DNA of 49,751 nucleotides, from contig JAPPMG010000021.1 in assembly GCA_028819215.1 (NCBI GenBank), positions 1-49,751 of the forward strand. The letters are read 5' to 3'. A program made the position numbers and the translations under genes. A model generated the notes under the pieces. That model was not told the origin of the DNA, did not search any database, and saw only the letters and a program-made list of their open reading frames with translations. Below, in pieces: positions 36,266 through 44,750 of the stretch (its first letter is position 1; every line of letters begins with the position of its first letter). Source of the DNA: Bryobacterales bacterium (lineage in GTDB: Bacteria > Acidobacteriota > Terriglobia > Bryobacterales > UBA6623).

Positions 36266-37141
36266 TTACGGCAACCGCAAGACCGGCGATTCGAGTGTTT
36301 CCCGGGTCGTGACGATCTGGTAATCGGCGTGGCGTCGAATCCACGTCACCGGATAGTCGTCACCTGGAGCCCCGAGAACAGCCAGGCGGAGGATTGTCTT
36401 GGCCCAGTCCAAGCCTGAGTCGCTCCTGCAGTAGAGACGGATCCGCCTGGCCGAGAGGCACTGGGCCATCCCGAGCGTCCATGCCTCGCGCGGGAAGTTC
36501 TCCAAGTCCCCGCCAACTCCGGCCCGGATTGCATTGATGGTGCGGGTGAATTCGTTGAGGGTCACGCGCCGGATCCCGGACTTGGAGACTCCCGGCTCCG
36601 GCTCGTTGAACGCGATGTGCCCGTGGATTCCGACGCCGCCAAAGCAGGCCTCGATCCCTCCGAGCTCTGCGATCCGCCCATCGATCAATTCCGAGTTGGT
36701 GCCATCCGGAAACAAGACGGATTCAGGTTCCGGCAGCAACTCCGAAGGCAGAGAGGCAAGCCACTGCAATGCCGCACCTCGAAAGCTCAGCGGATGGTGG
36801 GAAGGCACAGCGCAGCCTGCGGAGTCCGCGTATTCGTCCATGAAAAACAGGGTGCAGTTTCTCAACGAAAGTCCCTGAAGTTTCAGCAGCTCCCCAAGAA
36901 TCGGGTACTGGCCGACAGGGCCCCAAGGCAGGATCAGGGCAAGATGGCGGCCGGAATCCTCGCTTCTGCGCAGCTCCGATGCGATCCATTGCGCCATATC
37001 GAGGTGGAGTTCGTCGATGCCATCAACGACGTGTAGGCGCGAGCAGGCGTGCTCCGAGACCTGCGCCGGCGTCAGCGCGTTGAGGCGGCGGATTTCCGCG
37101 GCCCTGGGGCTTGAACGCGTTCGGTACGTCGGTTGGATCAT
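36266..37141 (-). CDS. NagB-like sugar-phosphate isomerase/deaminase family protein
   Basis: A 291-residue protein of the glucosamine-6-phosphate deaminase/6-phosphogluconolactonase superfamily. The family landmarks are ALILPWGPVGQYP (phosphate loop, about 68-80), LFFMDEYAD (Asp102, cognate to the catalytic Asp72 of NagB) and FGGVGIHGHIAFNEPEPG (168-184). In classical NagB this reads GNDGHIAFNEP; here the Asp is His173, while His175 and Glu180 are kept. The ATG at 37141 is 27 bp from the divergent MFS start. It may act on a ring-opened amino-sugar phosphate different from GlcN-6-P, or be an isomerase without deaminase activity. No signal peptide: cytoplasmic. Confidence 0.75.
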   Translation of the reverse strand: MIQPTYRTRSSPRAAEIRRLNALTPAQVSEHACSRLHVVDGIDELHLDMAQWIASELRRSEDSGRHLALILPWGPVGQYPILGELLKLQGLSLRNCTLFFMDEYADSAGCAVPSHHPLSFRGAALQWLASLPSELLPEPESVLFPDGTNSELIDGRIAELGGIEACFGGVGIHGHIAFNEPEPGVSKSGIRRVTLNEFTRTINAIRAGVGGDLENFPREAWTLGMAQCLSARRIRLYCRSDSGLDWAKTILRLAVLGAPGDDYPVTWIRRHADYQIVTTRETLESPVLRLP

Positions 37142-37168
37142 CGCGAGTACAGTATGGTGGCAGGACGG

Positions 37169-38557
37169 ATGGCGCTCGAAATGGACAGCAGCGGGCCGTG
37201 GTACCAGGGCATCACAAGGCACCAGTGGACAGTGCTCTTGATCGCCTCTCTCGGATGGATATTCGACACGTTCGAGGGCCAAGTCTACGTCTCCAGCATG
37301 AATGAGGCCATGCCGGACCTGCTACCAGGGATGGATCGCCTAGACGCTGCCGAGCGAGCCGGCCGGCTCGCGTACTTCAACAACATCGCCTTTGGCGCAT
37401 TCCTGCTGGGCGGGGCGGCCGGCGGCGTTGCGTTCGGGATCCTTGGCGATCGGGTCGGTCGGGTAAAGGCCTTGATGCTGACGATTGCCACGTATTCGGC
37501 GTTCACGTTCGTCTCCGCTTTCTCCACCGAATGGTGGCATTTGGTCGGCTTCCGTTTTCTGGTTGCCATGGGTGTCGGCGGGGAATGGGCTGTCGCCGCG
37601 TCGCTGGTTGCGGAAGTGTTCCCGAAGAAAGCCCGTGCATGGTCGCTGGCGATCTTCCACGCCTCCAGCGTCTTCGGAACTTGGCTTGCCGTCGCGGTCG
37701 GGGCGTTCATCGTTGCCGGCCGGGAATTCGAGATGTCCTACATAGGCTTGGGATCTGTATCGAGTTGGCGGGTCGGTTTTGCCGCCGGTGCACTTCCGGC
37801 CCTCCTGATCTTGGTCATCCGATGGAAGCTGCGGGGAGAGACAGAGGCTTGGAGCAAGTCGCGGCTGGCTAGTAGGAAGAGGGCTGGCAGAGCGCTGGAA
37901 CTGTTCCGCTCCGACCTGCGCCGGAAGACCCTCGTCGGAATCTCCCTCGCCGCCATCGGGCTGTCAACGTTCTGGGGGGTTCATATCTACGGGAAGGACC
38001 TGCTCAGGGCCCAGGTCGAGAAGCGCATCGACGCAGCGGCGCTCTCCGATGGCACGAGCGCAGCCTCGGCCGATGATCGTTTCGCTCGCCTCAAGCGCTG
38101 GGAAATGCTGGGAATGCTGCTGGCTTCGACCGGCGGCGCTGCCGGTCTGCTCGCGTTCGGTGCGTTCGCAGAATGGGTGGGCCGCAGGAAGGCGTTCGCG
38201 CTGTATCACTTGGCTGGCCTAGGGGCCGCACTGGCCTTGTTCCAGTGGTTCTCGACTCCGACCGCCCTGCTGGTTGCGCTTCCGATATTCGGCTTCTTCA
38301 CCCTCGGCATGCATGCCGGGTATGCGGTGTATTTCCCGGAACTGTTCCCGACGCGCGTACGAAGCACTGGGGCGGGTCTCTGCTTCAACGTCGCTCGAAT
38401 CCTCGCGGCGCCCGTGCTGTTCATTTCAGGCTGGCTTCAGCGGGATGGCGGCATGACGCTCCGCGGCTCCGCGTCGCTGCTGAGCTTGCTGTTCCTTGCG
38501 GGCGCGGCGGTCATCGCAGCAGGACCCGAGACGAAGGATGCTGACCTGCCGGAATAG
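37169..38557 (+). CDS. MFS sugar/organic-acid transporter
   Basis: A 462-residue major facilitator with about twelve hydrophobic segments. The loop 2-3 signature GILGDRVGRVKALML and the matching AEWVGRRKAFALYH in the second half are typical of the SP/MHS (metabolite:H+ symporter) branch, as is PELFPTRVRSTGAGLCFNVARI. A cytoplasmic insert about 210-260 (RGETEAWSKSRLASRKRAG) and a charged loop (RAQVEKRIDAAAL...) are distinctive. Starts at 37154 or 37169; the latter has AGGA upstream. It is divergent from the NagB-like gene, so the pair may import and process one amino sugar or sugar acid. Confidence 0.85.
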   Translation: MALEMDSSGPWYQGITRHQWTVLLIASLGWIFDTFEGQVYVSSMNEAMPDLLPGMDRLDAAERAGRLAYFNNIAFGAFLLGGAAGGVAFGILGDRVGRVKALMLTIATYSAFTFVSAFSTEWWHLVGFRFLVAMGVGGEWAVAASLVAEVFPKKARAWSLAIFHASSVFGTWLAVAVGAFIVAGREFEMSYIGLGSVSSWRVGFAAGALPALLILVIRWKLRGETEAWSKSRLASRKRAGRALELFRSDLRRKTLVGISLAAIGLSTFWGVHIYGKDLLRAQVEKRIDAAALSDGTSAASADDRFARLKRWEMLGMLLASTGGAAGLLAFGAFAEWVGRRKAFALYHLAGLGAALALFQWFSTPTALLVALPIFGFFTLGMHAGYAVYFPELFPTRVRSTGAGLCFNVARILAAPVLFISGWLQRDGGMTLRGSASLLSLLFLAGAAVIAAGPETKDADLPE

Positions 38558-38558
38558 G

Positions 38559-38639
38559 GACGGCAAGTATGAGCCAACCCCTGCATTCTCCGAGGCGTTA
38601 GAGAAAGCCGTGGAGTTTTTCAAGGACAAGACGCGGTAG
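38559..38639 (+). pseudogene. C-terminal relic of an alpha/beta-hydrolase
   Basis: Just after the MFS stop an in-frame run encodes DGKYEPTPAFSEALEKAVE followed by FFKDKTR and TAG. This resembles the final helix of many secreted esterases (BD-FAE/dienelactone-hydrolase type). No start or upstream homology exists. Short, so only a suggestion. Confidence 0.4.
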
Positions 38640-38765
38640 GCCGGGTGAGCGGCGAAGCGGCCCGGAGCGGCGTGTTCGAGATCTCGCGAGGGTCATGACG
38701 CGAAGTCGCCGCGAGTAAACCGAGGGTCGAGTTTCTCGGTAGCGTGGTCCTTCGAGTGGGCGGGT

Positions 38766-38787
38766 CCCGCGAAAGGCGGGCGTTTCT
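38766..38787. terminator. Candidate terminator between convergent genes
   Basis: CCCGC and GCGGG around a GAAAG loop, followed by CGTTTCT, lie between the convergent MFS and unknown-protein genes. The stem is GC-rich, the U-tract short. Confidence 0.3.
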
Positions 38788-38830
38788 GGATCCGGAGCAA
38801 ACCGGCCCGATTCGCGGTGGGCTCGCCAGG

Positions 38831-39712
38831 CTACTGCCTGCGGCGATCCCGGATGACGGTTGTGACTGCGACTTGCGTGTCAGGATTCCGGTCCCGATTG
38901 GGGTCGACAAGATGGCCGGCCGGGAAGGCGACGGAGACGGCCGTGTCGGCCGTGTCGAGGCACAGAAGGTGGTTGTTGTCATTGTCACCGAGTTCCGCGA
39001 GCGCCGCCGGGGCGGTCTGGTCGCGCGTGCCGTCCGGACGCTCCACGGTCACGCGATATAGCACCCGCTCGGTGTCGCCGGGGTCGTCGCCGTTCGGCAG
39101 CCGGACGCCGCCGGCCCACGTCACCCGGACCACCTGTAGGGCGCCTGCCGGACAGGCGGACCCGCGGCCCGACATGGACCATTCGTCCTCGGGGACGACC
39201 TCCGCCAGCACGAGGGTGGGCCCGGCCTCAAGCGGAATGACTTGCGTCTCCGTACCGCGAAAATTCACGGGACGGCCCGTCATGCCGTCCGAGAGCAGGT
39301 CAGCGACGACGAGCACCTTCACCGGAGGGTCGTTGGCAGCGTCGCCGAACTCGCCGATGAGGAGCACGGTTCTGAGCTCGCCGGGATCTCGGGCCGGCGC
39401 GAGTGTCACGCACAAGGGCGTGCGCTCGGCTCCGGACCGCGTGAAAACGCGGAAGTCCTCGGGCTGGAGGGTTCCCGGGTCGATCGTATGAGACAGCACG
39501 ACCGGCATGCCGTCCTGTCCGGTCGCGCCCGGGCAGATGAGATTGATCCCGGCGCCGAGGCCGTTGTCCAGTCCGTAGAAAGCCGACAGCAGGCGCGCGG
39601 GCATCGTTACGGCTGGCCGGGGCTCCTGCGAACGGCACGGCGCCGCCGCCAGGCTCGCAGTTGCAAGGACCACGGCGGCCCGCCATGGAACACGGCCGGA
39701 GGACTTCATCAT
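38831..39712 (-). CDS. Secreted protein of unknown function
   Basis: A 293-residue protein with a cleavable signal (about 1-28, ending AAAPCRS). The start MM is ambiguous between 39712 and 39709. The mature part is beta-rich, with conserved-looking blocks SAFYGLDNGLGAG, CPGATGQDGMPVVLSHTID, DPGELRTVLLIGEFGDA and CVTLAPARD. The C-terminus has DNDNNHLLCLDTAD and a paired Asp-rich NRDRNPDTQ, which may bind Ca2+. I recall similar hypothetical proteins in environmental bacteria but no named function. It stands alone, convergent with the MFS gene. Confidence 0.6.
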   Translation of the reverse strand: MMKSSGRVPWRAAVVLATASLAAAPCRSQEPRPAVTMPARLLSAFYGLDNGLGAGINLICPGATGQDGMPVVLSHTIDPGTLQPEDFRVFTRSGAERTPLCVTLAPARDPGELRTVLLIGEFGDAANDPPVKVLVVADLLSDGMTGRPVNFRGTETQVIPLEAGPTLVLAEVVPEDEWSMSGRGSACPAGALQVVRVTWAGGVRLPNGDDPGDTERVLYRVTVERPDGTRDQTAPAALAELGDNDNNHLLCLDTADTAVSVAFPAGHLVDPNRDRNPDTQVAVTTVIRDRRRQ

Positions 39713-39847
39713 GATGGAGGCTCAGATTTCCGCTTTGGTCAGCCGGTCGGGCTCAAGAAACCGGGACCGCATCTGTGACTTAACGAGCTTAGCAACGTGT
39801 TCACTTGTCGTCCTCCTTCTGCCAGCTGTCGCGACCGTCGAACCGGG

Positions 39848-40120
39848 GCCGGCGCCGACTTCGGCCACCAGGCCGCCGTGGATCCGGTCACGCCCCACGA
39901 CCTTCATGCGACGGCGCTACACCTGCTGGGCCTGGATCATACGAAGCTGACCTATCGGCACAGCGGGAGGGACTTCCGCCTGGCCGATGTGCACGGCACC
40001 GTCGTCCAAGACGGGCTAGCCTAGGCCGTCTCCAGCAGCTTCCGCTTGGCCGGCCATGGCGGTGGCGTTCGAACGGTCTTGCTGTGCCCGATGACGGGGC
40101 CCTGATTAGGCCTGGATCTC
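39848..40120 (+). pseudogene. Duplicated 3' end of the DUF1501 gene of cassette 3
   Basis: From about 39855 to the stop at 40024 the sequence repeats 31741-31910 with roughly ten differences by eye. The encoded tail [20 protein letters not shown] then [20 protein letters not shown] is almost identical to cassette 3. Weaker similarity (e.g. CAGCTTCCGC, GATTAGGCCTGGATCT) continues for about 100 bp past the stop. All upstream DUF1501 sequence is missing, so it cannot be functional. Confidence 0.8.
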
Positions 40121-40132
40121 TCGGGAGCGCCG

Positions 40133-40160
40133 TATACTACGGTTGCACCGAGAGAGAAGG
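40133..40160 (+). promoter_or_regulatory. Candidate promoter and RBS of the SelA-like gene
   Basis: TATACT (40133-40138) is a good -10, without a convincing -35. A purine-rich GAGAGAAGGA (about 40151-40160) lies ten bases before the ATG and is a plausible Shine-Dalgarno. Confidence 0.4.
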
Positions 40161-40170
40161 AACGACACCA

Positions 40171-41796
40171 ATGAGCGGACTGCTGGAACGGATTCGGGAT
40201 TCACGCACTGGCTTGACCCGGCGCGGACTCTTCCAGGGCGGCGGGCTTGCTGCCCTGCTCGGTGCCGGCGGAGGGGCGGGGAAGGCCCGTGCCGCCCTCG
40301 AGGTTGGCCCCGGGCTCTACGAGTCGATCGGCGTCACGCCGGTCATCAACTGCAAAGGCACCTTCACCATCATCAGCGGTTCCCTGCTCCTGCCCGAGGT
40401 CCGGCAGGCGATGGCCGAGGCTTCCAAGCACTTCGTGCACATCGACGAGCTGATGGACGCCGTGGGAGCGCGGATCGCCGAGGTCACGGGAGCGGAATCC
40501 GCGATCGTGACAACAGGCTGTGCGGCTGCGCTGGCTCATGCGACGGCCGGTGTCATCGCGGGAGGCGACCCGGAGAAGATCCAGCGCCTGCCGGACTTGG
40601 ATGGGCTGCCCAACGAGGTAATTGCGCCTGACTATTCCCGGAACGTGTACGACCACGCAATCCGCATGGTCGGAGTACGAATGGTAACGGTGCGGAGTCT
40701 GGAGGAAATGGCGGCCGCGATCGGGCCAAGAACCGCGATGGTGATGGTTCTCGCTTCGCCCAGCGACACCGGCGAATTCGGCTTGGAGCCCATTGCCAGA
40801 GTGGCGCACGGGCACGGCATCCCAGTCCTCGTGGATGCGGCGGCCGAAGGGCTCACGATTCCGAACGTCCACCTCCAGCGGGGTGCCGACCTAGTGGCGT
40901 ACAGCGGCGGGAAGGCATTGCGCGGGCCGCAGAGCGCTGGTCTGCTAATAGGCCGCAAGGATCTGGTCCGGGCGGCGTGGACGAACTCCGCTCCTCACCA
41001 TGCGGCTGGCAGAGCCATGAAAGTCGGCAAGGAAGACGCCATGGGCATGCTCGCCGCGGTGGAGATGTGGGTGCGGCGCGATCATGACGCTGAGTGGAAG
41101 ACCTGGATGGCGTGGCTGGAGGAAATCTCCGACAGCGTGAAGCGGGTTGACGGCGTGACGACCGAGGTGCTCCAGCCGTCCGGTCTTTCGAACCACTCTC
41201 CGCGGCTCGAGATCAGCTGGGACGGGGACCGGCTCGGGATCTATGGGACCGAGGTCGAGAAGGACCTTTGGAGTCAGGATCCGCGGATCGTCCTTGCGCG
41301 CGGTTCGGGCACGCAGCGGGAAGGAGGCCGTTCCACGGTATCGGTGATGCCTTGGCAAATGTCTCCGGGCGACGCGGCGGTGGTCGCTGATGCCCTGCAC
41401 CGGAAGCTTGCGAACCCGCCCGCTCGTCCGCTTTCGGATGCGGCCAAGGACCCGTCGCAGGTTGCCGGTGCCTGGGATGTCCAGATCGACTTTGTCGGCT
41501 CCCCGGCTCGCCACGCTTTCTACCTCGAGCAGTTCGCGGACAACCTGCGAGGCTCGCACCGGGGTGATCGAACCAGCGGTGACATGACTGGCTGGGTCGA
41601 CGGCGACCACTTGCACCTGTCGAGCCGGCACCCATGGGAGGGTGCAGTCTTCGGGTTCTCTTTCGACGGCACGGTGCGAGGTGATCGGATCGATGGCGAG
41701 GTAAACCTGGGCGAGTACTTCACCACGGAGTTCTCCGCCGCTCGTCACGAGTACGGTGGGCCGGCTCGCCCTTCGCGGCCGCAGAAGAACATCTAA
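40171..41796 (+). CDS. SelA-like PLP-dependent enzyme with Tat-type signal and C-terminal beta domain
   Basis: A 541-residue protein of the L-seryl-tRNA(Sec) selenium transferase-like (fold type I) PLP family, which includes D-glucosaminate-6-phosphate ammonia-lyases. LTRRGLFQGGGLAALLGAGG (15-34) looks like a twin-arginine signal. The PLP core runs from TPVINCKGTFTI through AAALAHATAGVIAG and DAAAEGL (Asp that holds the pyridine N) to Lys248 in SGGKALRGPQ, the Schiff-base lysine. The last ~110 residues (AGAWDVQIDFVGSPARHAFY ...) form a beta-rich extension absent from SelA. The start at 40171 has a Shine-Dalgarno. Probably an eliminase/deaminase for amino sugar acids or D-amino acids acting outside the cytoplasm. 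Confidence 0.8.
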   Translation: MSGLLERIRDSRTGLTRRGLFQGGGLAALLGAGGGAGKARAALEVGPGLYESIGVTPVINCKGTFTIISGSLLLPEVRQAMAEASKHFVHIDELMDAVGARIAEVTGAESAIVTTGCAAALAHATAGVIAGGDPEKIQRLPDLDGLPNEVIAPDYSRNVYDHAIRMVGVRMVTVRSLEEMAAAIGPRTAMVMVLASPSDTGEFGLEPIARVAHGHGIPVLVDAAAEGLTIPNVHLQRGADLVAYSGGKALRGPQSAGLLIGRKDLVRAAWTNSAPHHAAGRAMKVGKEDAMGMLAAVEMWVRRDHDAEWKTWMAWLEEISDSVKRVDGVTTEVLQPSGLSNHSPRLEISWDGDRLGIYGTEVEKDLWSQDPRIVLARGSGTQREGGRSTVSVMPWQMSPGDAAVVADALHRKLANPPARPLSDAAKDPSQVAGAWDVQIDFVGSPARHAFYLEQFADNLRGSHRGDRTSGDMTGWVDGDHLHLSSRHPWEGAVFGFSFDGTVRGDRIDGEVNLGEYFTTEFSAARHEYGGPARPSRPQKNI

Positions 41797-42111
41797 GTGC
41801 CGCACGTGGACCAGCACAGAGAGACACAAGCGGACTCGCTGCAGTGAACCCGAGAAGGTTCACATACACGCAGGCGGGGCGTGAACCATTCGGGACTGGT
41901 CTCGCCCGCGGCCAGTAACCAATGGCGCTCGGGCTGCGGACTTGGGTGTCAATGTACTCCCCGATACCGATACTCGGATGTTGGCCACTAGGTGACTAGT
42001 GGGCAATCGTCGCTGCCGGTCCGCAGTCCCGGCGAGTGCGATCCGCTACCATCTGACAGCGGTCAGCAGAAAATCGAGTTTTCTTGCGCGCATATCAGAT
42101 CCCGTTGCCAG
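41797..42111. other. Intergenic with two perfect inverted repeats
   Basis: No gene. GTGAACC (41844-41850) and GGTTCAC (41857-41863) form a perfect hairpin, and GTGAACC recurs at 41881-41887. CCACTAG (41985-41991) and CTAGTGG (41996-42002) form a second palindrome with GTGA between. Either element could be a terminator of the SelA-like gene or an operator of the dipeptidase gene. Confidence 0.45.
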
Positions 42112-43296
42112 ATGATCCGGTTCGCTACCCTCGCCTTCTCCGCTCTCCTGTGGCTGCCTCAGTCTGGCTCCGCGCAGGACGACTTGCACACCTCGTCGTT
42201 CGTGATGGATGCACACGTTCACGTGATGACACGCTCGCTGCTGGAGGGGCTAGACATTGCCGACAGGGCCCCTAACGGGCACGTCGACCTGCCCCGCCTA
42301 GCTGCAGGTGGCCTCGATGCAGTCTTCTTTTCGGTCTATACCCCGGAAGCCTACTATCCGGCCAGGCACGAAGTGAAGAATACCTTCCGTGTCGTCTCTC
42401 TCGCTCTCGATCAAATCGACCGCAACAGCGACCGTATCGAGCTTGCCCTCGACGCGGCGGATATCCGACGAATCGTGGCATCAGGCAAGATCGCAGCGTT
42501 TCTCGACTTGGAAGGGCCGTTCGACTTGGACGGTGACCTGCATGTGCTGAGGGCCCTGTACCGGATGGGGTTGCGCTCCGCCCAGCTGACTGCGCACAAC
42601 TTCACGAACGAGTTCGCGGACTCCTGCTGCGATATTCCCAAGTGGGGCGGGATCAACGAGCGCGGCCGGGAAGTCATCCGCGAGATGAACAGGCTGGGAA
42701 TGCTGATCAACGTCGCGCACGGTTCAACAGAAACGATTCTGCAGACCGTGGCGGCGAGCGAGGATCCCGTCGCTTACACCCACGGGGGATTTCGCAGCAT
42801 CATCGATATCGAACGCCTGATTTCCGACGAGGCTGCGAAGGCGGTGGCGGACAAGGGCGGCGTGATCGCGCTGCAGTTCGGGAACTCGTTCAACAACCCC
42901 GAATACTTCAAGTGGAAGTTCGACGGCCCGCTTGTCGCCAACGTCTCCACGAAGCTCGACCGCTTCCGCCGGATGTCGGTTGCCGAGATCGACGCGTCCG
43001 TGGCCAGTGGCCTTCCGTTCGTGACTGATCCCTCCTCCGTCCCGGAGCGCTATCGGATGGGTATCGACCAACTCGCCCGCAACATCGACTTCGGAGTGAG
43101 GCTGGTCGGCGAGGACCATATCGCCCTTGGCTCTGATTTCGACGGCGGACCCCTGCTGCCCCGGGAAATGAGAGATGCGAGCGACTACGGCGAGGTCACC
43201 AAGGCGCTGGTCAGGCTTGGGTACGGAGAAGAGAGGATCCGGAAGATCCTGGGCGGAAACTTGCTTCGATTGATCGAAGAGGTTGCCGGTAAGTGA
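42112..43296 (+). CDS. Secreted M19 (membrane-type) dipeptidase
   Basis: A 394-residue peptidase family M19 protein. Signal peptide 1-21. The binuclear zinc site is visible: His35 and His37 in MDAHVHVM, Glu134 in FLDLEGPF, His203 in INVAHGS, His224 in YTHGGFRS, and the Asp in LGSDFDGG. M19 enzymes hydrolyse dipeptides, including those with a D-residue at the C-terminal side, and some act on beta-lactams. The start at 42112 is chosen for its signal peptide; the frame is open further upstream. Probably a soluble or anchored periplasmic enzyme. Neighbouring SelA-like and RidA genes suggest amino-acid catabolism. Confidence 0.88.
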   Translation: MIRFATLAFSALLWLPQSGSAQDDLHTSSFVMDAHVHVMTRSLLEGLDIADRAPNGHVDLPRLAAGGLDAVFFSVYTPEAYYPARHEVKNTFRVVSLALDQIDRNSDRIELALDAADIRRIVASGKIAAFLDLEGPFDLDGDLHVLRALYRMGLRSAQLTAHNFTNEFADSCCDIPKWGGINERGREVIREMNRLGMLINVAHGSTETILQTVAASEDPVAYTHGGFRSIIDIERLISDEAAKAVADKGGVIALQFGNSFNNPEYFKWKFDGPLVANVSTKLDRFRRMSVAEIDASVASGLPFVTDPSSVPERYRMGIDQLARNIDFGVRLVGEDHIALGSDFDGGPLLPREMRDASDYGEVTKALVRLGYGEERIRKILGGNLLRLIEEVAGK

Positions 43297-43347
43297 GCGA
43301 TTGGCGTGCCGCAGCGTGCCAGCTGATCCGGACGATTCTCCGGGACC

Positions 43348-44565
43348 TCAAAGGTCCGACGTGTCCACTACGTACAGGTTGGTCCGGCCGCTCTCCTCGC
43401 TGGTGTAGAGGAGTTTCGAGCCGTCGTGGTTCCACACCGGCCTTGGCTCGTTGAGGTACTGCCGTGGCGGGAACCAAATTCCCCAGTTACGGAACGGAAA
43501 GCGTTCATCGGCGGGCTGCTCCGGCTTGGAACCTAGCGGGATCGTCACGAGTTGGCTCATCAACCCGTCCTTGAGATTGATCAAGGCGAGCCCGTTCCCC
43601 ATCCTGCCTCCGTAACAGTCCGTGACAACCAAGTGTGGCTTGAGCGGATGGTATGACGGGTGCCCTGCCGGGACGTGCTCGGCATCGAAGGCCCTGCGGG
43701 TCACGCCCGTGCCGATAGCGGCTTCCACCAGCCACTGCAGGTTGGTTCTGGAGTCGTGGCGGACGAACAGGACAGCCATGCTGTCGGGGCGCCAGGTTGG
43801 ATGATGCAGGTCATCAGCCAGCCAGCGAAAGGATCCCTCGCGAAGGCCGTACACGAAGACTTCGACCAGTCTCGGGAACGTCTCTCGCGTTCTGTGAACG
43901 ATCATCAGCTTCTCGCCGTCCGGGCTGAAGCGCGTGTTCTGCAGCTGGGAAGCATCGTCCTTGATTTCGAGGCGGTTGGGAGTCAGGTTCCGGGCCTCCG
44001 CTAGGGTGACGAGCTGCCTGTAGGACCCGCTCTGCAGGTCCAGCACTCCTTGGTGCTCTGCATTCCCGCAAGACAGAAGGAGACCGTCCGGGCTGAGGCG
44101 GTTGCAAGGGACGGGCGTGTCCACGCACTCGACCTCTCCGCCGGCGGTCGGCACCCGAGCCATGCAGCGAGGGCCCGGCTCCCGGGACTGGAAGTAGACG
44201 AAGTTCCCATCGGGACCCCACAGCTGATTCACGCCCGTGTGATAGTGCCCGGTCAGCGGACCCGCCAGCTCGCGCCGCGCCGTGCCGTCCGAATTCATCA
44301 CCACCAGAACGCCCGGGTAGCGCCCGGTTGCTGTCAGTTTCCCGACCGATCGGTCGAACTGGAAGAACAAGATTCGGTTCCCGTCCGGAGACCAAGGCGA
44401 CACGAAATAGTAGTGGTGGGTCTCGTGATGCGGGCTCGCGTAGCGCAGGATCTCCCGGCCCGTCACTGGATCCCGCAGCTGCTCCGGCGACGGCTGTTGC
44501 TGAGCGGCTAGCTGGAGGGAAGCGGACAGCGCGAGAAGCCCGAGCCGAGTGACCAAGAGTCTCAT
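43348..44565 (-). CDS. Secreted TolB/PD40 beta-propeller, oligogalacturonate-lyase-like
   Basis: A 405-residue protein with signal peptide (1-21) and repeated PD40/WD40-like blades, each with an SPDG or similar turn (SPWSPDGNRI, LWGPDGNFVY, TRFSPDGEKLM, PTWRPDSMAV, VWNHDGSKLLY). HHETHHYYFVSPWSPDG near the N-terminus and HVPAGHPSYHP in the middle carry histidines placed like those that bind Mn in oligogalacturonate lyase (PL22). It could be such a lyase or an unrelated sensor/scaffold. Stops 52 bp from the convergent dipeptidase gene. Confidence 0.7.
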   Translation of the reverse strand: MRLLVTRLGLLALSASLQLAAQQQPSPEQLRDPVTGREILRYASPHHETHHYYFVSPWSPDGNRILFFQFDRSVGKLTATGRYPGVLVVMNSDGTARRELAGPLTGHYHTGVNQLWGPDGNFVYFQSREPGPRCMARVPTAGGEVECVDTPVPCNRLSPDGLLLSCGNAEHQGVLDLQSGSYRQLVTLAEARNLTPNRLEIKDDASQLQNTRFSPDGEKLMIVHRTRETFPRLVEVFVYGLREGSFRWLADDLHHPTWRPDSMAVLFVRHDSRTNLQWLVEAAIGTGVTRRAFDAEHVPAGHPSYHPLKPHLVVTDCYGGRMGNGLALINLKDGLMSQLVTIPLGSKPEQPADERFPFRNWGIWFPPRQYLNEPRPVWNHDGSKLLYTSEESGRTNLYVVDTSDL

Positions 44566-44718
44566 GCCTGAAGCATCATAGACCTGCGGCCGACTGTCCG
44601 GCTCCATGGTGAGACGGGGAGCGGTCGTCCGGAGGCCGGTCGTCGGCCCGGGAACTCGGCCCGGCCCCTGCATCGTCCAAGCACGTCTCGGAGCGCAGAA
44701 GCCCGTGCTAGCGGGAGA

Positions 44719-44733
44719 ACTTGGTTTCCAAGT
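44719..44733. repeat. Perfect 6-bp inverted repeat
   Basis: ACTTGG and CCAAGT around TTT, with a second overlapping stem (AAGTG ... CACTT, 44730-44746). It lies 18 bp past the nucleotidyltransferase stop and may be its terminator, though no U-tract follows. Confidence 0.3.
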
Positions 44734-44750
44734 GCTTCGCTCACTTGAAC

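Noticed and set aside
34176..36344. 722-codon minus-strand open frame across cassette 4
   Set aside because: Antisense to PSD1/DUF1501 genes with convincing motifs; the long frame results from GC-rich codon use.
39805..40170. 122-codon N-terminal extension of the SelA-like gene
   Set aside because: It covers the DUF1501 duplication in a different frame; the ATG at 40171 has a Shine-Dalgarno and a signal sequence.
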